Positions 7,421-16,253 of a DNA stretch of 64,000 nt are shown one piece after another. Under the pieces are notes generated by a model that was not told the origin of the DNA, made no database searches, and was given only the letters and a program-made list of their open reading frames with translations. The DNA lies in the NCBI RefSeq assembly GCF_023516455.1, contig NZ_JAMGBA010000002.1:520501-584500 (forward strand). Direction: 5' to 3'. Position 1 is the first letter of the stretch. Each line of letters begins with the position of its first letter. Made by a program: the position numbers and the translations under genes. Origin of the DNA: Sphingomonas caseinilytica (lineage in GTDB: Bacteria > Pseudomonadota > Alphaproteobacteria > Sphingomonadales > Sphingomonadaceae).

Positions 7421-9433
7421 ATGTCCGAGATGTTCAAGATCAAGCTGCCCGACGGTTCGTTACGCGAAATGCCCGAGGGCTCGACCCCGGCGGATGTCGC
7501 TGCGGCGATCGGGCCGGGCCTGGCCAAGGCGGCGCTTGCGGCGCGGGTCAATGGCGAGGTGCGCGATATCACTCGCCCGTTCGAAGGGGATTCCGATCTC
7601 GCGCTGATCACGTCAAGGGACGAGAAGGACGCGCTCGAGCTCGTCCGCCACGATTTCGCGCACATCCTCGCCGAGGCGGTGCAGCGGCTTTATCCCGGCA
7701 CCCAGATCACTTTCGGCCCGGCAACCGACGACGGTTTCTACTACGACTTCGCGCCGACCGCGGAGCGTGGTCCGTTCACCGACGAGGAACTTCCGGCAAT
7801 CGAAGAGGAAATGCGGCGGATCATCGCCGAAGATCTCCACTTGGTCCGCGAAGTGTGGAAGCGAGAGGACGTGCGCGCCCTGTTCGAGAAGCAGGGCGAG
7901 CGTTTCAAGGCCGAATGGGTGATGGAGCTTCCCGAGGGCGAGCCGATCACCATGTATCGCTCGGGCCAGGGCGACGATGCTTGGATCGACCTCTGCCGCG
8001 GGCCGCACCTGGCTTCGACCGGGAAGCTGGATCCGCAGGCGTTCAAGCTGACCCATGTCTCGGGCGCCTATTGGCGCGGCGACCAGAATAATCCGATGCT
8101 GTCGCGCATCTACGGGACCGCCTGGCTAAACAAGAAGCAGCTTCAGGAACATCTCGTCCGTCTCGAGGAGGCGGCCAAGCGCGACCATCGCAAGATCGGG
8201 CGCGAGATGGACCTGTTCCACCTCCAGGCCGAGGCGCATGGCTCGGTCTTCTGGCATCCCAATGGCTTCATCATCTGGCGACAGCTGGAGGCCTATATGC
8301 GCCGCCGGCAAGATGCGACCGGCAATGTAGAGGTCAAGACTCCGCAGCTGATGGACGCGCGCCAGTGGGAGAAGAGCGGCCACTGGGGCAAGTATCGCGA
8401 GAATATGTTCGTCGTTCCGGACGAGATTCCCTCGACCGAGGACGATGCTCCGATCTTGTCGGGTAGCGCAGACTTGATGGCGTTGAAGCCGATGAACTGC
8501 CCTGCGCACGTCCTGATCTTCAAGCAGGGGATCACCAGCTACAAGGAATTGCCGATCCGGCTGGTTGAAGCTGGTTGCTGCCACCGCAATGAGCCGCACG
8601 GCGCGCTTCATGGCCTGATGCGGGTCCGTCAATTTACCCAGGACGACGGCCACATCTTCTGTCGCGAAGACCAGATCATCGACGAGGTGCGTGCCTTCTG
8701 CGAGCTTGCCGACCGGGTGTACAAGGATCTCGGCTTTGCCGGTTATGCGGTGAAGCTCGCCCTCCGCCCGGATAAGAGGTTCGGGAGCGACGAAGATTGG
8801 GACAAGGCGGAGAACGAACTTCGCGATGCCGTCATTGCGGCTGGAATGGCCAATGACGATTTCGGCTGGGAGGAATTGCCGGGCGAGGGTGCCTTCTATG
8901 CGCCCAAGCTAGAGTGGCACCTCAAGGATGCGATCGGCCGGACTTGGCAGGTAGGCACGATCCAATCCGACCGTGTGCTGCCGGAACGGCTCGACGCCAC
9001 CTACATTGGCGAGGATGGCGAAAAGCACAGGCCGATCATGCTCCATCGCGCGATCTTCGGCTCTTACGAACGCTTCATCGGTATCTTGATTGAGCATTAT
9101 GCGGGCAAGTTCCCGCTGTGGCTGGCCCCGGTGCAGGCAGTAGTCGCGACGATCGTTTCCGATGCGGACGATTATGCTCGGGACGTAGTCGCCAAGCTTC
9201 AGGCTGCCGGGCTTCGGGCCGACCTCGACCTTCGCAACGAGAAGATCAACTACAAGGTCCGCGAGCACAGCCTGGCAAAGGTCCCTTTGCTACTCGTCGT
9301 GGGGAAGCGCGAGGCCGACGAAGGAACGGTCGCGGTCCGCCGCCTGGGCTCGGACGAGCATCAGAAGATGATGAGCCTCGACGAAGCGGTCCAACTGTTC
9401 GCGCAAGAGGCGGTCCCGCCCGATCTTCGCTAA
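7421..9433 (+). CDS. thrS: Threonyl-tRNA synthetase
   Basis: This is the class II aminoacyl-tRNA synthetase that charges tRNA-Thr. The 670-residue length and domain order are normal: TGS domain (about 1-65), editing domain with [12 protein letters not shown] (about 70-230), catalytic core with MNCPAH (zinc cysteine near residue 359), [11 protein letters not shown] and the late catalytic histidine in [10 protein letters not shown], then the anticodon-binding domain from about 560. I start at the ATG at 7421 ([13 protein letters not shown]), the family N-terminus; the frame is open far upstream, but that part lies across the divergent hydrolase gene. infC follows, a conserved sphingomonad arrangement. 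Confidence 0.96.
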   Translation: MSEMFKIKLPDGSLREMPEGSTPADVAAAIGPGLAKAALAARVNGEVRDITRPFEGDSDLALITSRDEKDALELVRHDFAHILAEAVQRLYPGTQITFGPATDDGFYYDFAPTAERGPFTDEELPAIEEEMRRIIAEDLHLVREVWKREDVRALFEKQGERFKAEWVMELPEGEPITMYRSGQGDDAWIDLCRGPHLASTGKLDPQAFKLTHVSGAYWRGDQNNPMLSRIYGTAWLNKKQLQEHLVRLEEAAKRDHRKIGREMDLFHLQAEAHGSVFWHPNGFIIWRQLEAYMRRRQDATGNVEVKTPQLMDARQWEKSGHWGKYRENMFVVPDEIPSTEDDAPILSGSADLMALKPMNCPAHVLIFKQGITSYKELPIRLVEAGCCHRNEPHGALHGLMRVRQFTQDDGHIFCREDQIIDEVRAFCELADRVYKDLGFAGYAVKLALRPDKRFGSDEDWDKAENELRDAVIAAGMANDDFGWEELPGEGAFYAPKLEWHLKDAIGRTWQVGTIQSDRVLPERLDATYIGEDGEKHRPIMLHRAIFGSYERFIGILIEHYAGKFPLWLAPVQAVVATIVSDADDYARDVVAKLQAAGLRADLDLRNEKINYKVREHSLAKVPLLLVVGKREADEGTVAVRRLGSDEHQKMMSLDEAVQLFAQEAVPPDLR

Positions 9434-9574
9434 GCCCAAGTTCGCAAAGGCTTATTTGGCGCGTTACCGCCACATGTCGCGGCAAAAATGCGGCGACGAG
9501 GCCGAGTGCCCTTTTCTTTGGCGTGTTAAACCCTTACTTCGCGGCCACAACCAACGACTCTTGGAGATTGCGCT

Positions 9575-10120
9575 ATACCACCGCCCACCCCGCGCCGTTC
9601 AATGGCGCCGCCGACTATGACCGGCCCTCGCTACAATCAGTTCATCCAGGCGCCCAAGGTGCGGGTGATCGACGAAAATGGCGAAAATCTGGGCGTAATG
9701 TATACGCGCGAAGCTTTCGAACAAGCACAGGAAGTAGGCCTCGATCTGGTCGAGATCAGTCCGGGTGCGGATCCGCCCGTCGCCAAGTTCCTCGACATCG
9801 GCCGCTACAAATATGAGGCCCAAAAGAAGGCCAACGAGCAGCGCAAGCGCCAGAAGACGCAGGAGATCAAAGAGATCAAGATGCGTCCGAACATCGACGA
9901 CCATGATTATCAGACCAAGATGAAGAAGGTCTTCGAATTCCTGGAAGAAGGCGACAAGGTAAAGCTGACCTTGCGTTTCCGCGGACGCGAAATGGCGCAC
10001 AACCAGCTTGGCATGGCAGTCCTTCAGCGTGTTGCCGAAGATACGGCTGCGATGGCCAAGATCGAACAGCATCCAAGGCTTGAAGGCCGGCAAATGCTGA
10101 TGGTAATTGCCCCCAAGTAA
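9575..10120 (+). CDS. infC: Translation initiation factor IF-3 (probable AUA start)
   Basis: IF-3 binds the 30S subunit, prevents premature 50S joining and checks the start codon. The product holds the N-domain (RVIDENGENLGVMYTREAF), lysine-rich linker (KYEAQKKANEQRKRQKTQE) and C-domain (LTLRFRGREMAHNQLG), ending MLMVIAPK. The first in-frame ATG is at 9602 but has no ribosome binding site. An in-frame ATA at 9575 follows TTGGAG (GGAG 9563-9566) with eight bases of spacing, so I place the start there. Rare start codons (AUU in E. coli) are the known basis of infC autoregulation. No rpmI or rplT follows; a terminator closes the gene. If the ATG is used instead, the gene is 9602-10120. Confidence 0.9.
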   Translation: MPPPTPRRSMAPPTMTGPRYNQFIQAPKVRVIDENGENLGVMYTREAFEQAQEVGLDLVEISPGADPPVAKFLDIGRYKYEAQKKANEQRKRQKTQEIKEIKMRPNIDDHDYQTKMKKVFEFLEEGDKVKLTLRFRGREMAHNQLGMAVLQRVAEDTAAMAKIEQHPRLEGRQMLMVIAPK

Positions 10121-10146
10121 CGAGGCGAACCTTATCGGTTCGAAAA

Positions 10147-10181
10147 GGCGCGGGTTGCCGTTACGGCACCCGCGCCTTTTT
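10147..10181 (+). terminator. Rho-independent terminator after infC
   Basis: The arms ggcgcgggt and acccgcgcc (10147-10155 and 10168-10176) form a GC-rich stem whose inner part pairs further (gccg/cggc), followed by TTTTT at 10177-10181. It ends the infC transcript 26 bases after the stop. Confidence 0.85.
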
Positions 10182-10198
10182 CATGTTGCGGTGCGAGA

Positions 10199-10216
10199 TG
10201 TGACATTTCTGTCGCA
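10199..10216. promoter_or_regulatory. Candidate operator upstream of a TonB-receptor gene
   Basis: TGTGACA and TGTCGCA (10199-10205, 10210-10216) form an inverted repeat with one mismatch and a four-base spacer, about 110 bp before the receptor ATG. The half-site recalls CRP/FNR-type sites but the spacing is shorter than the usual six bases. No regulator can be named from the sequence. Confidence 0.3.
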
Positions 10217-10325
10217 AGTCCGCCGTTTTTGTCTTCGTAACCATGGCGTTTGCTTTGCAGTAGCCCGCCTCTGGATTACTCCTTCACCCTAAGAACAAGA
10301 AAGTTCGAAAACGGGGAGGATACAG

Positions 10326-13300
10326 ATGCGCAAGTCGATGTGGCTGCTTTCGGCTGGCCTGGTCGCGCTCTCAATGCCGGCTTATGCCCAGGAAACCGAT
10401 ACCGACGCTGGTGGGGCTCAGCCGACGCAAGGCGCGACGGCGGAAGCCGCGGCGGTCGATAGCCAGGATGTCGAGCCCGAAGCCGGTAGCAGGGACACCA
10501 GCGAAATCGTCGTCACGGCGACCCGCCGCAACGAGGCTCTTTCGGACGTGCCGCTGGCCGTTTCCGCCGTCACGGCTGAAACGCTTCAGAATTCGGGCGC
10601 CAGCGATATCCGCCAGCTGACCCAGGTCAGCCCATCGCTGCTCGTTTCCTCGACCTCATCCGAAGCTGGCGCCGGCGTCGCCCGTATCCGCGGTATCGGT
10701 ACGGTCGGCGACAATCCGGGCCTTGAAAGCTCGGTCGCGACATTCATCGACGGCGTTTATCGCTCGCGTACTGGCGTCGGCCTGACCGAACTTGGCGCGA
10801 TCGACCGGATCGAAGTGCTTCGCGGACCGCAGGGAACGCTGTTCGGCCGCAACGCATCGGCCGGCCTCATCTCGATCATCACCGCCAAGCCGAAATTCCG
10901 TACGGAAGTTGGCGGCGAGCTCAGCATCGGCAACTATGACCTTCGCAGGGCCGAAGCCTATGTGACCGGCGGACTTAGCGAGACAATCGCTGCCCGGCTC
11001 GATGGCGTCTGGATGAAGCGCGACGGTTTCCTTGAAGACGTTGTTTCCGGACGCGACATCAACGATCGCGACCGCTGGATGCTTCGCGGCCAGCTGCTAT
11101 TCGAACCGTCGAGTGATTTGTCGATCCGGATCGTCGGCGACTATGCGAAGCGCGACGAGGAATGCTGCGGCGCGACCTATTTGCCGGCGCATGATTACAC
11201 CGGCACGGAACAGCCTTCGACCATCGCGGGCATCCAGCGCGCGCTTGGCGGAATTATCAACGACGACACCTTCGATCGCGACGTTTCGATCACTCCGGGC
11301 CGCAACTACCGCTCGGACGTGAAGGATTACGGCCTGTCGGGTGAAATCGTTTACGACCTTGGCGGCGCAGAGCTGACGTCGATTACAGCCTACCGCTACA
11401 ACAAATATGTCCGCGGCCAGGACGCGGATTTCAACAATCTCGACATCCTGTTCCGCGACGACGATGGCGGAGCCTTCAACCGCTTCAAGACCTTCACCCA
11501 GGAACTGCGATTGCAGGGTGAAGCGTTCGAAGGCCGCCTCGACTGGCTGTTCGGTGGCTACTACGCCAACGAAAAGCTGCGGGTCGACGACAACCTGCAA
11601 TATGGCGACGATTATTCGCGCTACGCCAACTGTCTCGTAGGTGCGAATTTTGCGAGCACACCCGGCGTTCCGCCGTCGATCCTCGCACCGGGAGTTACGG
11701 CGAATTGTTTCAATCCGAACGTAGCTCCTTTGGTCCGTGCAAGCCTGGTTAATAGCTACAATACTGCCTTGGGTGCGGGGCAGTTCACCACGGCCGCGAA
11801 CATCGGCTCAAACATCACCGCGCTCGGTGCATTCGCGCAGCTCAACAATACGCTTGCGCCGGGAGTTCCGTTGGCTCCTGGCCTTCCTGCGGTCAATTTC
11901 AGCGCCGCGCCATTCGGAACCAGCGGCTTTACCAACCTCGCCATCGCACTGGGTGGCCCAAGCTTCATCGGCAGCACGCTTAACGGCGCTGCGCTCGATG
12001 ATTCGTTCCGTCAGACCAGCAACAACTGGGCGCTGTTCACCCACAATATCTTCGAGATCAACGACCAGTGGAACGTCACGATCGGCGCCCGCTACACGCA
12101 TGAAAAGAAAGAGCTGAAGGCGGACTTCTTCGACAACAACCGTCTCTGCGCGGCCCTTTCGGGATCCGGCTTGCAGCAGCTGCCGTGCGTCATTCCGGCG
12201 GCGCCTGGCGGAGTCTTTGCGATCGATGACAGCAAGTCGGAAGGCAAGCTGTCCGGTACCGCCGTGCTCAGCTTTAAGCCGGTCGACAATGTCCTCACCT
12301 ACCTGAGCTATTCGCGCGGCTACAAGGCGGGCGGCTTCAACCTCGACCGTTCGGCCCTGTGGCGTGCGGTTACGGTGCCGACGACGGTCCCGGCAACCCC
12401 GGGCACGACCGTGTTCACCAACCCGCCGCTGTCCGGCAGCGGCGCGATCTGCCTCAGCGCGGCGCAGGCTGGCTGCCAGGGCGTGGTTGCGTCGGGCAAG
12501 GACCTGGAGTTCAAGCCCGAAATCAACGACGCGATCGAACTCGGCATGAAGTATAACGGCCGGGGCTTCGATCTGAACCTCGCGTTGTTCCACCAGCTGT
12601 TCCGCGACTTCCAGCTGAATACGTTCAACGGCCTCAACTTCGTCGTCGAGAACGTCAACAGCTGCAAGCATGACCTTGGCGGAGCGGACGAAGACAACAG
12701 CGCTGCCACCGGCGTTTGCGACGGCGGCACTCGCGCTGGCGTGAAGAGCTACGGTGTCGAAATCGAAGCCTTCACTCGCCCGTTCGAAGACGTCAGCCTG
12801 AATGGCGGCTTCGTCTATGCCAGCACCCGCTACCGCGACGACCTCGTCGGCGCGAACGGCAAGGCCCTGACGAACGCCCTGTTCCAGCTTCCTGGCCGGC
12901 GGATCTCGAACTCCAACGCCGTTACTCTGACGGGTTCGGCCTCCTGGACTCCGCCGATTGGCGGTAACGGCATTCGTGGTCTCGTCTATGCCGACGTCCG
13001 CCATCAGAGCCACTTCAACACCGGTTCCGACCTCGACATCGAGAAGGTGCAGGACAGCTTCACTGTCGTGAATGCGCGTGTCGGCCTGCGTGGACCTGAC
13101 GATCGTTGGGCAGTTGAGCTCTGGGCCCAGAACCTGTTCGACAAGGATTATATGCAGGTTGCGTTTGACGCACCGATCCAGGGTTCGGGTACTGCGCGCG
13201 GCGTCGATGCGGGCTTCTACCCGCGCTCGACCCAGCTGTTCGGCGCCTTCCTTGGCGAGCCGCGGACATGGGGCCTGACGCTCCGTGGCAAGTGGGGACC

Positions 13301-13469
13301 GTCGGAAGCGGCACCGCCGCCTCCGCCACCGCCGCCTCCGCCGCCTCCGCCGCCTCCGGCGACGCAGACTTGCGCGGACGGCTCGGTGATCCTGGCGACG
13401 GACACCTGCCCGCCGCCACCGCCGCCTCCGCCCCCACCGCCGCCTCCGCCGGAGCCGGAACGGGGCTAA
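10326..13469 (+). CDS. TonB-dependent receptor with proline-rich C-terminal tail
   Basis: An outer-membrane active transporter of 1047 residues. It has a signal peptide ending MPAYAQE, a TonB box region EIVVTATRR (about 58-67), a plug domain with VLRGPQGTLFGRNA, and a 22-strand barrel region. The last barrel strand reads RTWGLTLRGKW (Trp at about 990), where such proteins normally stop. Here 57 residues follow: 15 prolines, ATQTCADGSVILATDTC, 14 prolines and EPERG. GGGGAGGA precedes the ATG. It is monocistronic, between the infC and its own terminator. The substrate (siderophore, sugar, polyphenol) cannot be told; plug type resembles the large sphingomonad receptor expansion. Confidence 0.93.
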   Translation: MRKSMWLLSAGLVALSMPAYAQETDTDAGGAQPTQGATAEAAAVDSQDVEPEAGSRDTSEIVVTATRRNEALSDVPLAVSAVTAETLQNSGASDIRQLTQVSPSLLVSSTSSEAGAGVARIRGIGTVGDNPGLESSVATFIDGVYRSRTGVGLTELGAIDRIEVLRGPQGTLFGRNASAGLISIITAKPKFRTEVGGELSIGNYDLRRAEAYVTGGLSETIAARLDGVWMKRDGFLEDVVSGRDINDRDRWMLRGQLLFEPSSDLSIRIVGDYAKRDEECCGATYLPAHDYTGTEQPSTIAGIQRALGGIINDDTFDRDVSITPGRNYRSDVKDYGLSGEIVYDLGGAELTSITAYRYNKYVRGQDADFNNLDILFRDDDGGAFNRFKTFTQELRLQGEAFEGRLDWLFGGYYANEKLRVDDNLQYGDDYSRYANCLVGANFASTPGVPPSILAPGVTANCFNPNVAPLVRASLVNSYNTALGAGQFTTAANIGSNITALGAFAQLNNTLAPGVPLAPGLPAVNFSAAPFGTSGFTNLAIALGGPSFIGSTLNGAALDDSFRQTSNNWALFTHNIFEINDQWNVTIGARYTHEKKELKADFFDNNRLCAALSGSGLQQLPCVIPAAPGGVFAIDDSKSEGKLSGTAVLSFKPVDNVLTYLSYSRGYKAGGFNLDRSALWRAVTVPTTVPATPGTTVFTNPPLSGSGAICLSAAQAGCQGVVASGKDLEFKPEINDAIELGMKYNGRGFDLNLALFHQLFRDFQLNTFNGLNFVVENVNSCKHDLGGADEDNSAATGVCDGGTRAGVKSYGVEIEAFTRPFEDVSLNGGFVYASTRYRDDLVGANGKALTNALFQLPGRRISNSNAVTLTGSASWTPPIGGNGIRGLVYADVRHQSHFNTGSDLDIEKVQDSFTVVNARVGLRGPDDRWAVELWAQNLFDKDYMQVAFDAPIQGSGTARGVDAGFYPRSTQLFGAFLGEPRTWGLTLRGKWGPSEAAPPPPPPPPPPPPPPPATQTCADGSVILATDTCPPPPPPPPPPPPPPEPERG
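13311..13457 (+). repeat. Two proline-codon tracts in the TonB-receptor tail
   Basis: Two low-complexity runs of CCN codons, mostly ccg and cct in ccgcct/ccgcca units, encode 15 and then 14 prolines. They flank a 17-codon unique insert with two Cys codons. Such tracts are prone to slippage in length. Confidence 0.85.
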
Positions 13470-13492
13470 GCGAACCAAAGCAAATGGGGGAA

Positions 13493-13520
13493 GGGCCCGC
13501 CTCACGGCGGGCCCTTTTTT
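13493..13520 (+). terminator. Rho-independent terminator after the first TonB-receptor gene
   Basis: A perfect nine-base stem gggcccgcc/ggcgggccc with loop tcac (13493-13514) is followed by TTTTTT. It lies directly before the end of the convergent glnD gene. Confidence 0.93.
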
Positions 13521-13522
13521 CG

Positions 13523-16252
13523 TCAGCTGCCGGCCGTCGCGGCGACCAGCAATTCGGACCGAAGCATCTCGCCCTCCACATCGGTCAGCTTCTTCCCGTC
13601 CGACCGCGTCAGATAGAAGACGTCGACTGCACGCTCCCCATAGGTCGCGATATGGGCCGAATGGAGCTGGTGGCCTGCGGAATGGATGACCAGGGCCAAC
13701 CGGGCTAGCAGGCCCGGTCGATCGCGGGCATTGACTTCGACAACCGTCGTCCGGCTCGACGCCTTTTCGGACACCAGGGCGCGCGGCGCCACGCGGAACG
13801 CTTGCTCACGGCTCGGAAGGTCGCCGATCGGTGGGGGAGGCGGCTCCATGTCAGTGCGGAGAGCCTTGTCGATCGCATTGGCAATCCGCTTGCGCAGCCT
13901 GCTGTCCTCATAGGCTTTTCCGCGAGCATCGGTGACCAGCAGATTGTCTAGAGCCATCCCGTCGCGCGTGGTGTGGATGCGCGCGTCGACAATGGATGCG
14001 CCCGCTCCGCTTAGTGCCGCCGCGATCCGGTAGAACAGGCCCGGCCGGTCGGGCGCGAATACGGAGATTCGGGTCATTCCGGAAACAGAGTCCGGTGCCG
14101 CGACCACCGACGGCTCGGCATCGCCGATATGGGCCTCGGCCGCAGCGACCTGAAGCGCATTGGCATGTTGCCATTCCGGCGGTTCGGCCAGCCAGTAGCT
14201 ATCGGGAAGCCGGCGAATATGGGCGCGAATGGCCGACGCTTTCCAGGGAAGCGCTTCGGCCAGCTGCCGCTGCCGTCCCTCTACCTGTTCCTGCCGCCCT
14301 CGCTGCTTGTGGCCGAGCCGTAACCGCTCCTCGGCCGCGTCGAACAAGGTTCGAAGCAATTGCCGCTTCCAATCGTTCCAGGTCCCCGGGCCTACCGCAC
14401 GGATGTCGACCACCGTCAGGATGAGCAATAGCCTCAGTCGCTCCGGGCTCTGGACCGCCCTGACGAAATCCTCGACCGTCTTTGGGTCGCTGACGTCGCG
14501 ACGGAACGCCGTGTTGGACAGCAGCAGATGGTAGCGCACCAGCCAGGCGACGGTCTCGGTCTCGGCATCGTCGAGCCCGAATCTAGGGCAGAGGGCCATG
14601 GCGACATCGGCTCCAAGCAGGCTGTGATCGCCGCCGCGCCCTTTCGCAATGTCATGCAGCAATACCGCCACATACAGCACGCGCCGTGACGCGATCTGCT
14701 TGAACAGTGCGGTCGACAATGGATGGTCGTCGGCCAGCTCGCCGCGTTCGATCTGCGACAGCAGCCCGATCGCCCGGATGGAGTGCTCGTCGACCGTATA
14801 ATGGTGATACATGTCGAACTGCATCTGCGCGACGACGCGGCCAAAGTCGGGTACGAAACGACCGAATACGCCCGCCTCGTTCATCCATCGAAGCACGGTG
14901 TCGGGCTTCGCGCGCGCGGTCAGCACGTCGAGAAACTGGGCATTGGCCTTGGGATCATCGCGAACATGATCGACCAGGCGCGCGTCGCGGCTGGCATAGC
15001 GCATGGCGGTCGGGTGGATTTCCAATCCTTCCGTCGCTGCCAGCGCGAACAATTCGACGAGGCGCACCGGATCGTCCGCCAGCCAATGGTCGCTCGGAAC
15101 GGAAAGGCGTCCCCTTTCGAGGGTGAAGCCGTGAAGATGCTTCGGTCGGCGGCGCAGCGTGGGCAGGGCAAAGCGCCGCCCCTTCTCTCCCATCTGCTCG
15201 TCGAGCTGCGCCAGGAACAGGCCGGTCAGATCGCCGACCGCCTTGGCGTTGAGGAAATAGAATTGCATGAAACGCTCGACCGCCGATTTTCCCGGCCTGT
15301 CGGCGTATCGCATCGCCTCGGCGATCTGCCTTTGTACATCGAACCCCAACCGTTCTTCCGCGCGTCCTGCGATCAGGTGGAGATGGCATCGCACTGACCA
15401 GAAAAAGCGCTCGGCCCGTTCGAACCTGCGGAACTCGGCGGCGCTGAAAAGCCCCTTGTCGACCAGTTCGGCCGGCCGTTCGACCCCGAACACATATTGG
15501 CCGATCCAGTAAAGCGTGTGGAGATCGCGAAGGCCCCCCTTGCCGTCCTTGACGTTCGGTTCGACGACATAGCGGCTATCGCCCATCCGCTTATGCCGCG
15601 CGTCTCGCTCCGCCAGCTTGGCAGCGACATAATCCCGAGCGCTGCCGGCGACGACTTCCGACTTGAACCGTCGCTCCGCTTCCTTGCTGAGATCCCTGTC
15701 GCCCCAGATCCAGCGGGCCTCGAGCATGGCCGTTCGGTTGGTCACGTCATCCCTTGCGGCTTCCACCACCTGGCTCGGGGTTCGGACGGACTGACCGACC
15801 TTCAACTTCAAGTCCCACAGCATGTAGAGCAGGGTTTCGATGACCTTGCCGCACCATTCCGAGCCATGCTCCGGGACGAGGAACATCAAGTCGAGGTCGC
15901 TGAACGGAGCCATTTCGCCTCGTCCCGTACCGCCGAGGCCAATGATCGAGACGCGGCACTCCGCACCCTCGGGTCGCGGGTGAATGCGCATCGTCACGAC
16001 GTCGTAAGCCAGGCGGACGATCTGGTCGGCGAGAAAGCAGTAGGAGGCGGCGATGACTCGTCCGCGACCTGGCTCAATTGCAAACCTGCGGGCGATCTCG
16101 GCTCGGCCGCGTTCGAGCGCCTGGTTCAGGACTGCAGTTGCTTGCGTTTGAAGATCCTCGGACGGCAAGGCCTGAAGCTCTGCCATCGCCGTCCGCCGAT
16201 CGATGATCTCCCGCCGGTTAGCGATCAGTGCGAAGCGCGGCGGTTCCAGCAT
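13523..16252 (-). CDS. glnD: Bifunctional [protein-PII] uridylyltransferase/UMP-removing enzyme
   Basis: GlnD senses glutamine and adds or removes UMP on PII proteins, setting nitrogen regulation. The 909-residue chain has the nucleotidyltransferase motif GLGGTGRGEMAPFSDLDL near residue 107, the HD phosphohydrolase region around LLHDIAKGRGGDHS, and two C-terminal ACT domains beginning at VFAPDRPGLFYRIA and VNARDRPGLLARLA. Length and order are complete. It follows mutS with a one-base gap on the same strand, so the two are co-transcribed. Confidence 0.95.
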   Translation of the reverse strand: MLEPPRFALIANRREIIDRRTAMAELQALPSEDLQTQATAVLNQALERGRAEIARRFAIEPGRGRVIAASYCFLADQIVRLAYDVVTMRIHPRPEGAECRVSIIGLGGTGRGEMAPFSDLDLMFLVPEHGSEWCGKVIETLLYMLWDLKLKVGQSVRTPSQVVEAARDDVTNRTAMLEARWIWGDRDLSKEAERRFKSEVVAGSARDYVAAKLAERDARHKRMGDSRYVVEPNVKDGKGGLRDLHTLYWIGQYVFGVERPAELVDKGLFSAAEFRRFERAERFFWSVRCHLHLIAGRAEERLGFDVQRQIAEAMRYADRPGKSAVERFMQFYFLNAKAVGDLTGLFLAQLDEQMGEKGRRFALPTLRRRPKHLHGFTLERGRLSVPSDHWLADDPVRLVELFALAATEGLEIHPTAMRYASRDARLVDHVRDDPKANAQFLDVLTARAKPDTVLRWMNEAGVFGRFVPDFGRVVAQMQFDMYHHYTVDEHSIRAIGLLSQIERGELADDHPLSTALFKQIASRRVLYVAVLLHDIAKGRGGDHSLLGADVAMALCPRFGLDDAETETVAWLVRYHLLLSNTAFRRDVSDPKTVEDFVRAVQSPERLRLLLILTVVDIRAVGPGTWNDWKRQLLRTLFDAAEERLRLGHKQRGRQEQVEGRQRQLAEALPWKASAIRAHIRRLPDSYWLAEPPEWQHANALQVAAAEAHIGDAEPSVVAAPDSVSGMTRISVFAPDRPGLFYRIAAALSGAGASIVDARIHTTRDGMALDNLLVTDARGKAYEDSRLRKRIANAIDKALRTDMEPPPPPIGDLPSREQAFRVAPRALVSEKASSRTTVVEVNARDRPGLLARLALVIHSAGHQLHSAHIATYGERAVDVFYLTRSDGKKLTDVEGEMLRSELLVAATAGS

Positions 16253-16253
16253 G

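Noticed and set aside
11808-13505. Minus-strand ORF of 565 codons opposite the first TonB receptor
   Set aside because: Arginine-rich shadow, partly created by the proline-codon tracts.
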